Of a stretch of DNA of 64,000 nt, positions 54,052 through 63,870 are shown piece after piece. Within the stretch, counting starts at the first letter, position 1, and the number at the start of each line of letters is the position of its first letter. A program made the position numbers and the translations under genes. Under the pieces are notes generated by a model. That model worked only from the letters and a program-made list of their open reading frames with translations, was not told the origin of the DNA and searched no databases. The DNA lies in assembly GCF_020819595.1 (NCBI RefSeq), contig NZ_JAJHNP010000001.1:186001-250000 (forward strand), written 5' to 3'. The stretch comes from Streptomyces barringtoniae. Lineage in GTDB: Bacteria > Actinomycetota > Actinomycetes > Streptomycetales > Streptomycetaceae.

Positions 54052-54831
54052 ATGTTCTGGGTCCTTCTTCTGCTTCTGGCCTGGGCTTTCGCCGGTACGG
54101 CGTGCACCCGGCTGTGCCTGGCGGCTGTCCGCGCGGCAGCCCTGGACGCGCATGCCATGACGGCGGACCGGGAGCACGATCTGACGCTGTACGAGGCGGC
54201 CTTCCTCTCCGGCGGCCCGGCCCGGGTCGCCGATGTGACGATGGTCTCCATGGCCCGCCAGCGACGCCTGCTGCTCGCGCACACCGGCTGGGCCACCGTC
54301 GTGGACCCCGAGGGACGCGACGAGATGGAGCAGTCCGTCATAGGGGCCATAGGCCCGGAGGGGCAGTCGCGCATCGCACCCGCCCGCGCCCGGGCGGCCG
54401 GCGCCGACGCCGTACGGCGCCTGGCCGACCGGCTGGTGCGCGCCGGTCTCGCCGTCCCCGACGGCGTCGGTGCGACCGTGGGCGCCGCAGTCCGTCAGGT
54501 GCGCGCCGCCGTGCCGGCCGTGGCGGTGCTCGGGGCGACCGCGCTGCTGCTGCCCGTCCGGACCGGGACGCCACGGCTGCTGGTCGGTCTGTGGTTCGCC
54601 CTGCCCCTCATCCTGTCGCTGAGCTGCCTCGCCATCGCCCGGTTCGAGGTGCATCCGTACTCGCGCTGGGCTTCCCCGGCCGGGCAGCGGCTGCTGGGCG
54701 CGCTGGTGCGCAGGCCCGCCGGCGACGAGCGGTCGTTTCTCACCTCGGTCGCCGTACGCGGGATCCGCGCGATCGGCGAGCCGCAGCTGCGCGCCGCCTT
54801 CACCCACCGCGACCAGCCCTGGCGGGAGTGA
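54052..54831 (+). CDS. TIGR04222-type membrane protein
   Basis: A 259-residue protein with one N-terminal membrane helix (MFWVLLLLLAWAFAGTACTR), a cytoplasmic region TLYEAAFLSGGPARVADVTM, VSMARQRRLLLAHTGWATVV, and two more helices around 165-205. This matches the TIGR04222 family, members of which often sit beside DUF692 genes and often end in a long Gly/Cys-rich tail. Here the protein stops at QPWRE without such a tail. The arrangement suggests membership in the MNIO system. The start at 54052 is 97 bases after the DUF4142 stop; no strong ribosome site is seen. Confidence 0.75.
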   Translation: MFWVLLLLLAWAFAGTACTRLCLAAVRAAALDAHAMTADREHDLTLYEAAFLSGGPARVADVTMVSMARQRRLLLAHTGWATVVDPEGRDEMEQSVIGAIGPEGQSRIAPARARAAGADAVRRLADRLVRAGLAVPDGVGATVGAAVRQVRAAVPAVAVLGATALLLPVRTGTPRLLVGLWFALPLILSLSCLAIARFEVHPYSRWASPAGQRLLGALVRRPAGDERSFLTSVAVRGIRAIGEPQLRAAFTHRDQPWRE

Positions 54832-54980
54832 GGGCCTCTTCGAGGGGCGCATAGGGGGCATTGGCGCCGACACCGGCCGGGTGGTGCTTGCCTTCGCCGT
54901 CAGCCGAACGAAATATCCCTTTTGTTGTCGCGGGACATGGCAGCCGTGCCATCGCCGCCTCCGCAACGAAGGGATACGCG

Positions 54981-56618
54981 ATGAGAGCTGCCGCTCTGTA
55001 CTCGGCCGCCGGGTCCTTGCTCCTGACCAGCCTGGCCGCCGCACCGGCGGGCGGGGCGGCCGGCGCGCCCGCTGCCCCGGGCACGGCCGAGTTGCGCGGC
55101 ACCGAGGTGGCCGTGGCCCGCGCCCGGGCGGCGGGCATCGACTTCGGCGTGTGTTCCCCGGCCGACGTGCCGAAGGCGCCCAGCGGTGTGCGGTGCGGCA
55201 CGGTGACCGTCCCCCTCGACTACGCCCACCCGGACGGCGCCCAGATCAAACTGACCGTCAGCCGGATCCCGGCGTCGCAGAAGGACCCGCGCAACAGCAA
55301 GCGGAAGGTCCCCCGGCAGGGCGCCCTCGTCTACAACCCGGGCGGCCCGGGCGGGTCCAGCATGTACTTCCCGCTGGTCGGCGCGGTCCCGCAGTGGCAG
55401 CGGATCGCCGCCGCCTACGACCTGGTCGGCTACGCCCCGCGCGGCGTGGGCCGCTCCGCGCCGCTGTCCTGCGAGGACCCGAAGACCTTCGTCAAGGGGC
55501 CCACCGCGTCGCCGGCGCACCCGACGGAGACGTACAAGCGGCAGCGCATCGCCCAGGCCAAGGCGTACGCCCGCGGGTGCGCCCGGCGCTCCGGCGGCAA
55601 GCTGCGCTACTACACCTCGCTGAACAACGCCCGGGACCTGGACGTGCTGCGGGCCGCGCTGGGCGAGGACCGGCTGACGTTCATGGGAGCCTCGTACGGC
55701 ACCTACTTCGGCGCGGTGTACGCGGCGATGTTCCCCTCGCACGTACGGCGCATGGTGCTGGACTCGGCGGTGGACCCCGCCCCGGAGAAGATCTGGTACC
55801 GGAACAACCTCGACCAGTCGGCCGCGTTCGAACAGCGCTGGGCGGACTTCCGGGGCTGGATCGCCCGCCACGACGACGTCTACAAACTCGGTGACACCCC
55901 CGAGAAGGTGCAGCGCAGCTACGACACCGCGCGCGAGCGGCTGGCCGGGAAGGCCGCCGACGGGAAGGTCGGTCCCGGCCAGTTGCAGGGCGCGTTCCTG
56001 CAGGCCGGGTACAACGACAGCTACTGGCCCAGCCGCGCCGAGGCGCTGTCGGCCTATCTGCGCGGCGATGCCAAGCCGCTGGTCCGGCTGGCCGCGCCGA
56101 GCGCGGCGGCGGCCGCGGAGGCGGAGAACATCAACGCGGTCTACACGGCCGTGGAGTGCAACGACGCTCCCTGGCCCACGGACTGGAAGGTGTGGGACCG
56201 GGACAACACCAGGCTCGCCCGGGTGGCGCCGTTCGAGACGTGGGACAACGCGTGGATGAACCTGCCCTGCGCCTACTGGCCGGCACCCCGGCAGCGGCCC
56301 CTGGACGTGCGGACGGGGCGGGGCGAACTGCCGCCGGTCCTGATCCTGGCGGCCGAGCGGGACGCGGCGACGCCGTACCAGGGGGCGCTGGACATGAACC
56401 GGCGGCTGGCCGGCTCGGTGCTGGTGACCGAGCGGGACGCGGGGACGCACGGGATCGGCGGCGGGCCCAACAAGTGCGTCAACGGCCACCTCGATGCGTA
56501 CCTGCTGGAGGGCCGCGTTTCCGGGCGGCGCGCGTCGTGCGCGCCGCACCGGTTGCCTCCGGCGGCCGGGCCGGCAAAACAGTCCGAGCGAGCCTCTGTG
56601 AAGAGCGGCCGGAGCTGA
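54981..56618 (+). CDS. Secreted tripeptidyl aminopeptidase-like alpha/beta hydrolase
   Basis: A 545-residue exported enzyme of the SlpD/SlpE/TAP family. A signal peptide ends near residue 28. The oxyanion loop is YNPGGPGGSSM, the nucleophile Ser238 lies in FMGASYGTYFG, and a TAP-like C-terminal domain includes LILAAERDAATPYQGALDMN for the Asp and DAGTHGIGG for the His. Such enzymes remove tripeptides from peptides outside the cell. The last 45 residues after HLDAYLLEG are basic and atypical. The ATG at 54981 follows AAGGGATACGCG. It ends near the third copy of the GC-rich element. Confidence 0.92.
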   Translation: MRAAALYSAAGSLLLTSLAAAPAGGAAGAPAAPGTAELRGTEVAVARARAAGIDFGVCSPADVPKAPSGVRCGTVTVPLDYAHPDGAQIKLTVSRIPASQKDPRNSKRKVPRQGALVYNPGGPGGSSMYFPLVGAVPQWQRIAAAYDLVGYAPRGVGRSAPLSCEDPKTFVKGPTASPAHPTETYKRQRIAQAKAYARGCARRSGGKLRYYTSLNNARDLDVLRAALGEDRLTFMGASYGTYFGAVYAAMFPSHVRRMVLDSAVDPAPEKIWYRNNLDQSAAFEQRWADFRGWIARHDDVYKLGDTPEKVQRSYDTARERLAGKAADGKVGPGQLQGAFLQAGYNDSYWPSRAEALSAYLRGDAKPLVRLAAPSAAAAAEAENINAVYTAVECNDAPWPTDWKVWDRDNTRLARVAPFETWDNAWMNLPCAYWPAPRQRPLDVRTGRGELPPVLILAAERDAATPYQGALDMNRRLAGSVLVTERDAGTHGIGGGPNKCVNGHLDAYLLEGRVSGRRASCAPHRLPPAAGPAKQSERASVKSGRS

Positions 56619-56622
56619 GTGC

Positions 56623-56676
56623 CCACGGGGCGCAGCCCCTGTCGACACAGCCCCGCGCCCCTTGCGGGGCGGGCGC
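56623..56676. repeat. GC-rich intergenic element, copy 3 / bidirectional terminator
   Basis: Contains GTCGACACAGCCCCGCGCCCCTT, whose 17-base ACAGCCCCGCGCCCCTT core is identical to 22291-22307, followed by GCGGGGCGGGCGCC that pairs back with it. It occupies the gap between two convergent genes, so a terminator role is likely here. Confidence 0.65.
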
Positions 56677-56677
56677 C

Positions 56678-57409
56678 TCAGGCCAGGCCCGCCACCAAGT
56701 CGCCGATGTCCTTGCGGCGGCCCGTGAAGAACGGGATCTCCTCGCGGACGTGCCTGCGGGCCTCGGAGCCGCGCAGATGGCGCATGAGGTCGACGATGCG
56801 GTAGAGCTCGTCGGCCTCGAAGGCCAGGATCCACTCGTAGTCGCCGAGGGAGAACGAGGCGACCGTGTTGGCGCGCACGTCCGGGTAGCCACGGGCCATC
56901 TTGCCGTGGTCGGCGAGCATGCGGCGGCGGTCCTCGTCGGGCAGCAGGTACCAGTCGTAGGAGCGCACGAAGGGGTAGACGCTGACGTAGTTGCGGGGCG
57001 TCTCGTCGGCGAGGAACGCCGGGATGTGCGAGCGGTTGAACTCCGCCGGGCGGTGCAGCGCCATGTTCGACCACACCGGCGTGAGGGCGCGGCCCAGCTT
57101 CGTGCGGCGGAACAGGTTGTACGCCTCCTGCAGCTGGTCGCTGGTCTCGGCGTGCCACCAGATCATGAGGTCGGCGTCGGCGCGCAGGCCGGAGACGTCG
57201 TAGGTGCCGCGGATCGTCACGTCCTTGGCGGCGAGCTGGTCGAACAGCTCCTGGACCTCGTCGGCGTAACCCGTGCGGTCCTCCGGCAGTACGTCCTTGA
57301 GCTTGAAGACCGACCAGAGGGTGTAGCGGATGACCTCGTTGAGGTCCTTGGCCAGCTTGCCCTTGTTCGGGATCCTGCCGGACTCGGTGGTGGGGGCGTC
57401 GTCACTCAT
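56678..57409 (-). CDS. hemQ: Coproheme decarboxylase (HemQ/ChdC)
   Basis: A 243-residue enzyme of the chlorite dismutase superfamily that converts coproheme to haem b with peroxide, the last step of the coproporphyrin-dependent pathway. Y145 in YVSVYPF is the catalytic Tyr and H168 in MLADHGK the proximal haem ligand, as in actinobacterial Hem[21 protein letters not shown] is typical. The start at 57409 ([10 protein letters not shown]) lies 5 bases after the hemY stop, so both form an operon. No signal peptide. Confidence 0.96.
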   Translation of the reverse strand: MSDDAPTTESGRIPNKGKLAKDLNEVIRYTLWSVFKLKDVLPEDRTGYADEVQELFDQLAAKDVTIRGTYDVSGLRADADLMIWWHAETSDQLQEAYNLFRRTKLGRALTPVWSNMALHRPAEFNRSHIPAFLADETPRNYVSVYPFVRSYDWYLLPDEDRRRMLADHGKMARGYPDVRANTVASFSLGDYEWILAFEADELYRIVDLMRHLRGSEARRHVREEIPFFTGRRKDIGDLVAGLA

Positions 57410-57414
57410 GGTCC

Positions 57415-58953
57415 CTATTCTCCCGCTCCGCCGTGGAGGCTCTGCACCGGGTTGGCCGTAAGCTCCCGGATTCCGCTCAGGTCGCCGTCGAGCTGGTCGA
57501 CGGCCGCGTACGCGCCGGCGATGCATGCCGGGATGCCGACGCCGTCGTACTGCGCGCCGCACACCGCGAGGCCCGGCAGCTTGGCGACGTGCTCGCGGAT
57601 GCGGGCCACGCGCGCGTGATGCCCGACCGGGTACTGCGGCAGGCCGTCGGTCCAGCGGGTGACCCGGCTGTGGAGGGGCACGGCGTCCAGGCCGGTGGCC
57701 TCGCGCAGGTCGTGCCGGGAGACCTCGACCAGGCCGGCGTCGTCCCGCTGGAGGATCTCCGTCTCGCCGTGGCGGCCCACGGAGGTGCGCAGCACGAGCA
57801 CGTCCGGGTCCTCCTCGGCGATCCAGCCCCACTTCTGGGAGGCGAAGGTCGAGGCCTTGATGGTGCGCCCGTCGACGGGAGGCACGAGGAAACCGCTGCC
57901 CTCCGGCAGCTTCAGGTCCGCGCGCCGGTAGGCGAGGGTGACCAGCGCCATCGAGGCGTACTCGACGGCGGCGAGCTCGGCCGCCGCGGCCGGGGCCTCG
58001 GCGCGCAGGAGGCCGGCGGCCGCACCGGCCGGGACGGCGAGGACGACCGCGTCCGCGTGCAGCACCCGGTCCCCGGCGACGACGCGCCATACCGCGTGCG
58101 GGCCCTCGGACGCACCAGCGCCCCCCGGCACGCCCGCACGGCCGGCGGCCGACGACCCGCGCGCGGCGCTCGGCTCCGCCGTGCCGACCCGGCGCAGTTC
58201 CCGCACCGGCGTGCCGGTCAGAATCTCTCCGCCGCACGCGCGCACCGACTCCGCGACCGCGAGCGGCAGGGTGCCCACGCCGCCCTCGATGCCCATGAAG
58301 ACCGGCCCCGTCTGCTGGTTGGCGGCCGCCTTGGCCTGGATCTCGCGGACGCCCTCCGTGAGGGAGGTGTGGGTGCGGGCGGCCTGGAAGAGCTGCGGGA
58401 CGGCCGAGCGCATCGAGATGCGGTACGCGTCGCCCGCGTACACCCCGCCGAGCAGGGGCTCCACCAGGCGGTCGACGACCTCGCGGCCTAGGCGCGCGGC
58501 CACGTACTCCCCCACGGCCACGTCGTCGCCGATCTCGGTGCGCGGCAGGCCGGCGTCGCGTTCGATGCGGGCCAGGCCCTCGTCGGAGAGCACGCCGGAG
58601 AGCGCGGCGGCGGTGCCGGGGACGCCCATCACATGGCCCTTGGGCATGGGGCGCAGGGCGCCGCGGGTCCAGATCGAGGCGGTCGCGGTGGCCGGCGCCT
58701 GGAGCCGCTCGGTCAGGCCGACCTCGCGGGCGAGGGTCACGGCCTCGGGGCGGCGGGCGAGCATCGACTCGGCGCCCAGGTCGACCCGCACGCCCGCGAT
58801 CTCGCCGGGCAGCAGCTTGCCGCCGACCCGGTCCGCGGCCTCCAGCACGGTCACGCGCATGCCGCGCCCGAGCAGCCGGTGCGCGGCGGCCAGCCCGGCG
58901 ATACCGGCTCCGATGACGACGACATGCCCCGTACGTGAACCCGTTGCGTTCAT
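57415..58953 (-). CDS. hemY: Coproporphyrinogen III / protoporphyrinogen oxidase (HemY/CgoX)
   Basis: A 512-residue FAD enzyme. The dinucleotide motif is [20 protein letters not shown], followed by [15 protein letters not shown] and the conserved [21 protein letters not shown] Gly/Ala/Ser insert lies near residues 285-310. The terminal FAD segment is [18 protein letters not shown]. With HemQ it indicates the coproporphyrin pathway, so oxidation of coproporphyrinogen III is the likely in vivo reaction. The GTG/ATG choice is ATG at 58953. It starts the hemY-hemQ operon and is divergent from the DUF4349 gene. Confidence 0.95.
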   Translation of the reverse strand: MNATGSRTGHVVVIGAGIAGLAAAHRLLGRGMRVTVLEAADRVGGKLLPGEIAGVRVDLGAESMLARRPEAVTLAREVGLTERLQAPATATASIWTRGALRPMPKGHVMGVPGTAAALSGVLSDEGLARIERDAGLPRTEIGDDVAVGEYVAARLGREVVDRLVEPLLGGVYAGDAYRISMRSAVPQLFQAARTHTSLTEGVREIQAKAAANQQTGPVFMGIEGGVGTLPLAVAESVRACGGEILTGTPVRELRRVGTAEPSAARGSSAAGRAGVPGGAGASEGPHAVWRVVAGDRVLHADAVVLAVPAGAAAGLLRAEAPAAAAELAAVEYASMALVTLAYRRADLKLPEGSGFLVPPVDGRTIKASTFASQKWGWIAEEDPDVLVLRTSVGRHGETEILQRDDAGLVEVSRHDLREATGLDAVPLHSRVTRWTDGLPQYPVGHHARVARIREHVAKLPGLAVCGAQYDGVGIPACIAGAYAAVDQLDGDLSGIRELTANPVQSLHGGAGE

Positions 58954-59093
58954 GCCTCCCACTCTCTCAGACGCCGCTGACACTCCAGCCGGGGCCGGAG
59001 GTCCTGCGCACCGGCGGCCGTTGGCCGAACGTTCCGGCACGTCCGGCCGTCGTAGGAGCGTCATCGGCCGCAGAGCCCCCGGGGGTACCGCCC

Positions 59094-60074
59094 ATGCGCA
59101 CATCACGTTCCGCACGACCCGCACGACCCGCACACCCCGCCAGGGCCCTGGCGGGAATCCTGCTCGCCGCCTCCCTCGCCCTCGCCGCATGCGGCGGCGC
59201 GGACGACTCGGGCGGCGGTGCCTCGGCGAAGTCGGCGGGGAACGGCGCCGACGCGGCCGCCGCACCGGGCGCGGCCGGCAGCGCCAAGCCGGCGACGCCC
59301 AGGACACCACGGCTCACCCAGAACGCGATCATCCGCACCGCGTCCCTCACCCTGCAGGTGAAGGACGTGCCCGAGGCCCTGGACCGGGCCCGTGCCACCA
59401 CCGAGGACGCGGGCGGCTACGTCGGCAAGGAGAGCACGAGCCGGGACGCCGGCGGCCATGAGCACACCCGGGTCGTACTGCGCGTGCCCGGCGCGAAGTA
59501 CGACGAGGTGCTCGCCGGGCTCCAGGGGACGGGCCGGCTGATCGACCGTACGGCCCAGGCGGAGGACGTCACCGACCAGGTGGTGGACGTCGACAGCCGC
59601 ATCAGGTCGCAGCGGGCCAGCGTCGACCGGATCCGTGCGCTGATGGCCCGGGCGAACAGGCTGAGCGATGTGGTCGAGCTGGAGGGCGAGTTGAGCAGCC
59701 GTCAGGCCGACCTGGAGGCGCTGCTGGCCCGGCAGGCGTCCCTGAAGGACCGCACGAGCCTCGCCACCATCACGCTGTCGCTGTCCGGGACGCCGGTGAA
59801 GAAGGCGTCCGGTGACGACTCCCCCGGCGTCGTGGACGCCCTGTCCGGCGGCTGGCACGTGTTCGTGACCGTGCTGCGCTGGATCGTCCTCGCGCTCGGC
59901 GCCGCCCTGCCGTTCGCGGTGTGCGCGGCGCTGCTGACGCTGCTGTGGCTGCGGGTCGTACGGCCCAGGCTGCCGCACCGCCGGGAGCCCGCGCCCGCGA
60001 CGACCGCGCCGGGCCCGCTGCCGTCGGCCCGCCCGGCGCCGGAACCTGCCGAGGAGCGGCCGGACCGGGACTGA
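59094..60074 (+). CDS. DUF4349 lipoprotein
   Basis: A 326-residue lipoprotein (lipobox LALAACGGAD, Cys near residue 33). The extracytoplasmic domain starts IIRTASLTLQVKDVPEALDR and includes HTRVVLRVPGAKYDEVLAGL and VVDVDSRIRSQRASVDRIRA, the DUF4349 pattern with a coiled-coil (ELSSRQADLEALLARQASLK). A C-terminal membrane helix (ILRWIVLALGAALPF-like, about 265-295) leads to a Pro-rich cytoplasmic tail. It therefore has two anchors. Function unknown. It is divergent from hemY and 27 bases upstream of the next gene, which may be in the same transcript. Confidence 0.88.
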   Translation: MRTSRSARPARPAHPARALAGILLAASLALAACGGADDSGGGASAKSAGNGADAAAAPGAAGSAKPATPRTPRLTQNAIIRTASLTLQVKDVPEALDRARATTEDAGGYVGKESTSRDAGGHEHTRVVLRVPGAKYDEVLAGLQGTGRLIDRTAQAEDVTDQVVDVDSRIRSQRASVDRIRALMARANRLSDVVELEGELSSRQADLEALLARQASLKDRTSLATITLSLSGTPVKKASGDDSPGVVDALSGGWHVFVTVLRWIVLALGAALPFAVCAALLTLLWLRVVRPRLPHRREPAPATTAPGPLPSARPAPEPAEERPDRD

Positions 60075-60101
60075 AATGCCCGGGCCCCGTAGCGTGTTCC
60101 C

Positions 60102-61496
60102 ATGAGCATGGGTGACGGGCGGGGCGGGACGGAACGACTGGTCGTGATCGGCGGCGACGCCGCGGGCATGTCCGCGGCGTCGCAGGCACGCCGGCTGAAG
60201 AAGCCCGGCGAACTGGAGATCGTGGCCTTCGAACGCGGCCACTTCACCTCCTTCTCGGCGTGCGGCATCCCGTACTGGGTGGGCGGCGACGTCCCCGAGC
60301 GCGACGACCTGATCGCCCGCACGCCCGAGGAACACCGGGCGCGCGGCATCGATCTGCGGCTGCGCACCGAGGTCACGGAGATCGACGCGGCCGGACAGCG
60401 GGTACGCGCGCGTGACGTCGATTCCGGCGCCGAGTCCTGGACGTCGTACGACAAGCTCGTCATCGCGACCGGCGCGCGCCCGGTCCGCCCCGGCCTGCCC
60501 GGCGTGGACGCCCCGGGGGTGCACGGTGTGCAGACCCTGGACGACGGCCAGGCCCTGCTGGAAACGCTGGCACGCACGCGTGGCCGCAGAGCGGTGGTCG
60601 TGGGTGCCGGCTACATCGGCGTGGAGATGGCTGAGGCGCTGATCAACCGCGGTTACGAGGTGACGGTCGTCAACCGCGGCAAGGAGCCCATGTCGACGCT
60701 CGATGCGGACATGGGGTGCCTGGTGCACCGGGCCATGGAGGGCCTCGGCATCACCATGGTCAACGACGCCGAGGTGACCAAGATCCTCACCGGAGAGGAC
60801 GGCCGGGCCCGCGCGGTGGTCACGCAGGACGCCGAGTTCCCGGCGGACGTGGTGGTCCTCGGCATCGGTGTCCGCCCGGAGACCGCGCTCGCCGGGGCCG
60901 CGGGCCTCCCCCTCGGCGCCCACGGCGGCCTGCTCACCGACCTCGCGATGCGGGTGCGCGGCTACGAGAACATCTGGGCGGGCGGCGACTGCGTGGAGGT
61001 GCTGAACCTGGTCTCCGGCCGGGACCAGTACGTCCCGCTCGGCACCCACGCCAACAAGCACGGCCAGGTCATCGGCACCAACGCCGGCGGCGGTTACGCC
61101 ACGTTCCCGGGCGTGGTCGGCACGGCGGTCAGCAAGGTCTGCGACCTGGAGATCGCCCGCACCGGTCTGCGCGAGAAGGACGCCGACCGGGTGGGCCTGC
61201 GGTACGAGACCGTCACCATCGAGTCCACCAGCCGCGCCGGTTACTACCCCGGCGCCTCCCCGATGACGGTCAAGATGCTCGCCGAACGCCGCACGGGCCG
61301 GCTGCTCGGCGTCCAGATCGTCGGCAGGGAGGGCGCGGCGAAGCGGGTCGACATCGCCGCGGTGGCGCTGACCGCGCGGATGACGGTGGAACAGATGACG
61401 GCCCTGGACCTGGGCTACGCCCCGCCCTTCTCCCCGGTGTGGGACCCGGTCCTGGTGGCGGCGAGAAAGGCGGCGGCGAAGGTACGCGCCTCCTAG
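60102..61496 (+). CDS. CoA-disulfide reductase / NADH oxidase-like flavoprotein
   Basis: A 464-residue FAD- and NAD(P)H-dependent enzyme. The FAD motif is LVVIGGDAAGMSAASQARRL, the redox Cys is C54 in FSACGIPYWVGG, the NAD motif is VVVGAGYIGVEMAEALINRG, and the second FAD site is NIWAGGDCVEVLNLVSG. A single Cys at this position fits coenzyme A disulfide reductase or water-forming NADH oxidase. In mycothiol-making organisms the natural disulfide is not certain. It starts 27 bp after the DUF4349 gene and overlaps the convergent small gene by 4 bp. Confidence 0.92.
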   Translation: MSMGDGRGGTERLVVIGGDAAGMSAASQARRLKKPGELEIVAFERGHFTSFSACGIPYWVGGDVPERDDLIARTPEEHRARGIDLRLRTEVTEIDAAGQRVRARDVDSGAESWTSYDKLVIATGARPVRPGLPGVDAPGVHGVQTLDDGQALLETLARTRGRRAVVVGAGYIGVEMAEALINRGYEVTVVNRGKEPMSTLDADMGCLVHRAMEGLGITMVNDAEVTKILTGEDGRARAVVTQDAEFPADVVVLGIGVRPETALAGAAGLPLGAHGGLLTDLAMRVRGYENIWAGGDCVEVLNLVSGRDQYVPLGTHANKHGQVIGTNAGGGYATFPGVVGTAVSKVCDLEIARTGLREKDADRVGLRYETVTIESTSRAGYYPGASPMTVKMLAERRTGRLLGVQIVGREGAAKRVDIAAVALTARMTVEQMTALDLGYAPPFSPVWDPVLVAARKAAAKVRAS

Positions 61497-61762
61497 GCCG
61501 TTCCGCTGATGCGCGGCAGCGCGGAGACGGCTGCCGGCGGCTGCTCCCCCGCCGGTTTCGCGTGCGTGGCGGCCGGCCGGGCCGACCGCAACCGGTAGCT
61601 GACCGCCTCGTCCAGCGTCACGGGCCGCTGCATCTGCGAAGCCAGCCGTCCGGCCTCCTGGCCGAGCCGCGCGACGTCCTCCCAGGGGAGCCGTACGACC
61701 AGGGAGATCTCCGCCTCGCCGTCGGGCAGCGCATGCATCGGAAGAGTGATTCGTTCGCTCAT
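61493..61762 (-). CDS. Small hypothetical protein
   Basis: An 89-residue protein MSERITLPMHALPDGEAEIS with an antiparallel-looking LVVRLPWEDVARLGQEAGRL, then ASQMQRPVTLDEAVSYRLRS, suggestive of a ribbon-helix-helix-like or small DNA-binding fold, and a disordered Pro/Ala tail. I recall similar proteins conserved in streptomycetes, but no function. The ATG at 61762 has AGGACAGG about 6 bases upstream. Its end overlaps the CoADR-like gene by 4 bp. It is divergent from the rhomboid gene with 91 bp between. Confidence 0.75.
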   Translation of the reverse strand: MSERITLPMHALPDGEAEISLVVRLPWEDVARLGQEAGRLASQMQRPVTLDEAVSYRLRSARPAATHAKPAGEQPPAAVSALPRISGTA

Positions 61763-61853
61763 CGCCTGTCCTCACGTCGGTTGAGGAGAGATACGCACCC
61801 CCGCCCCACGCCGTTCACCGATTCGCCCGCCGCATCCCGGGCACTACTTCTGT

Positions 61854-62678
61854 GTGGTCATCCCCGTCCATGACGTGAACCCGGTGCGCCGCACCCCCTG
61901 GGTGACGTACGCCCTCATCGCCGCGAACGTCCTGGTGTTCGTCAGCACGCCCGGCATAGCCGGTTCCGTCGCCGGCGGCAGCGACCTGGCGCAGTTGTGC
62001 CATCTGCAGGCCTTCATGGACCACTACGCAGCGGTCCCCAGAGAGCTGATACACCATCAGATACCCCGACTGGTGCCGACCGGCGGCGTCGGCGTGGGTC
62101 CGCGCGGCCCGGGCTGTGTCGTGGGCCCCCCGCACTACGACAAGTCGCCGCCGCTGTCGGTCTTCACGGCGATGTTTCTGCACGGCAGTTGGCTGCACCT
62201 GCTCGGAAACATGCTCTTCCTGCTGATCTTCGGCAACAACGTCGAGGACCGGATGGGCCACATCCGCTTCTTCCTCTTCTACGTCGTCTGCGGTTACGCG
62301 GCCGGATACGGTTTCGCGCTGCTCAACGACGCCTCGGGCGACCCGCTGATCGGCGCGTCCGGCGCGATCGCGGGGGTGCTCGGCGCCTACATCGTGCTGT
62401 GGCCCAGGGCGCGGGTGTGGGTCCTCGTCCCGTTCCTGGTCTTCCTGCCGCTCAGGCTGCCCGCCTGGCTGGTGCTGGGCTTCTGGTTCCTGCTGCAGGC
62501 GGTCTACTCGTCCGGGCACGGCGTGTCCGGGGCGGGCACGGTGGCGTACGCGGCGCACGTGGTCGGATTCGTGGCCGGCATGCTGCTGGCCTGGCCGCTC
62601 AAGCCGGGCACGCCGCCCCCGCCGGAACCGCGCGGCCTGCTGTTCGGCAGGCGGGCGCGGCCCCGTTACACCTGGTGA
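61854..62678 (+). CDS. Rhomboid family intramembrane serine protease
   Basis: A 274-residue membrane protein with six helices. The catalytic Ser is in IGASGAIAGVLGAYI (about 177) and the His in VAYAAHVVGFVAG (about 232), the rhomboid dyad. FLHGSWLHLLGNMLFLLIFG provides the L1/helix 2 H-x-x-x-N motif. A loop at 60-95 is Gly/Pro-rich. The GTG at 61854 has no strong ribosome site. Substrate unknown. It stands alone, convergent with hemE by one base. Confidence 0.93.
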   Translation: MVIPVHDVNPVRRTPWVTYALIAANVLVFVSTPGIAGSVAGGSDLAQLCHLQAFMDHYAAVPRELIHHQIPRLVPTGGVGVGPRGPGCVVGPPHYDKSPPLSVFTAMFLHGSWLHLLGNMLFLLIFGNNVEDRMGHIRFFLFYVVCGYAAGYGFALLNDASGDPLIGASGAIAGVLGAYIVLWPRARVWVLVPFLVFLPLRLPAWLVLGFWFLLQAVYSSGHGVSGAGTVAYAAHVVGFVAGMLLAWPLKPGTPPPPEPRGLLFGRRARPRYTW

Positions 62679-62679
62679 G

Positions 62680-63738
62680 TCAGCGGGCGGTCGCGGTGTG
62701 GACGTAGTCCACGAGCCGGGTCAGCGCGTCCGGGTCGGTGTTCGGCAGCACGCCGTGGCCGAGGTTGAAGACATGGCCCTCCAGGCCGGCGGCCGCGTCC
62801 AGCACCTCGCGGGCCCGGGCCTCGACGGTGTCCTTGTCGGTGAACAGGACCGTGGAGTCGAGGTTGCCCTGGAGCGCCTTGCCTGGGCCGACGCGGCGCT
62901 GCGCCTCGTCCAGCGGGACGCGCCAGTCGACGCCGACCACGTCCGCGCCGGCCTCGCCCATGAGCTTCAGCAGCTCACCGGTGCCGACGCCGAAGTGGAT
63001 GCGGGGTACGCCGTAGCCGGCCACAGCGTCGAAGACCTTCGCGGAGGCGGGCATGACCGAGCGCCGGTAGTCCGCCGGGGCGAGGGCGCCGACCCAGGAG
63101 TCGAACAGCTGGACCGCGCTCGCGCCGGCCTCGATCTGCACCTTGAGGAAGGCGGCCGTGATGTCGGCGAGGCGGTCCAGCAGGTCGGCCCACAGCTCGG
63201 GGTCGCCGTACATCATCGCCTTGGCGTTCTCGTACGTGCGAGAGGGTCCGCCCTCGACCAGGTAGCTCGCGAGGGTGAAAGGCGCGCCCGCGAAACCGAT
63301 CAGCGGGGTCTGTCCGAGTTCCTCGGTGAGCAGGCCGATCGCCTCGGTGACGTAGGAGACGTCCTCGGGCGTGAGGTCGCGCAGCCGGGCCAGGTCGGCG
63401 CGGGTGCGGATGGGCTCCTCGACGACCGGGCCGACGCCCGGCTTGATGTCCAGGCCGAGGCCGATGGCCTTCAGCGGGACGACGATGTCGCTGTAGTAGA
63501 TCGCCGCGTCCACGTGGTGGCGGCGCACCGGCTGCAGCGTGATCTCGGTGACCAGCTCGGGCCGCATGCAGGACTCGAGCATGGGGATGCCCTCGCGCAC
63601 CTTGCGGTACTCGGGCAGGGAGCGGCCGGCCTGGCGCATGAACCACACCGGCGTGTGCGGCACGGGTTCGCGCCTGCACGCCTTGAGGAAGGCGCTGTCG
63701 TACGTCGCTGTCGGCTGCATGCTGGTCTTGGCGGTCAC
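62680..63738 (-). CDS. hemE: Uroporphyrinogen decarboxylase
   Basis: A 352-residue enzyme that decarboxylates uroporphyrinogen III to coproporphyrinogen III. Signatures are [20 protein letters not shown] with the substrate-binding Arg residues, [35 protein letters not shown] and [13 protein letters not shown]. The GTG at 63738 ([13 protein letters not shown]) is used rather than an upstream extension that overlaps the divergent gene's promoter. Coproporphyrinogen III is the substrate of the HemY/CgoX enzyme encoded 4 kb to the left, so three haem genes lie near each other but not in one operon. Confidence 0.97.
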   Translation of the reverse strand: MTAKTSMQPTATYDSAFLKACRREPVPHTPVWFMRQAGRSLPEYRKVREGIPMLESCMRPELVTEITLQPVRRHHVDAAIYYSDIVVPLKAIGLGLDIKPGVGPVVEEPIRTRADLARLRDLTPEDVSYVTEAIGLLTEELGQTPLIGFAGAPFTLASYLVEGGPSRTYENAKAMMYGDPELWADLLDRLADITAAFLKVQIEAGASAVQLFDSWVGALAPADYRRSVMPASAKVFDAVAGYGVPRIHFGVGTGELLKLMGEAGADVVGVDWRVPLDEAQRRVGPGKALQGNLDSTVLFTDKDTVEARAREVLDAAAGLEGHVFNLGHGVLPNTDPDALTRLVDYVHTATAR

Positions 63739-63870
63739 GGGGCAAGTTTCGCATGCCCGAGGAGCGGGCCTCGCGCGGTGCCGGGGTCGCCGGCCCATGG
63801 CACGACTGCCCGCGGCCACCTGCTGTGTCTTGCTCTGCACAAAGCCGCGGTTCCCCTTACTCTTCCCCGC

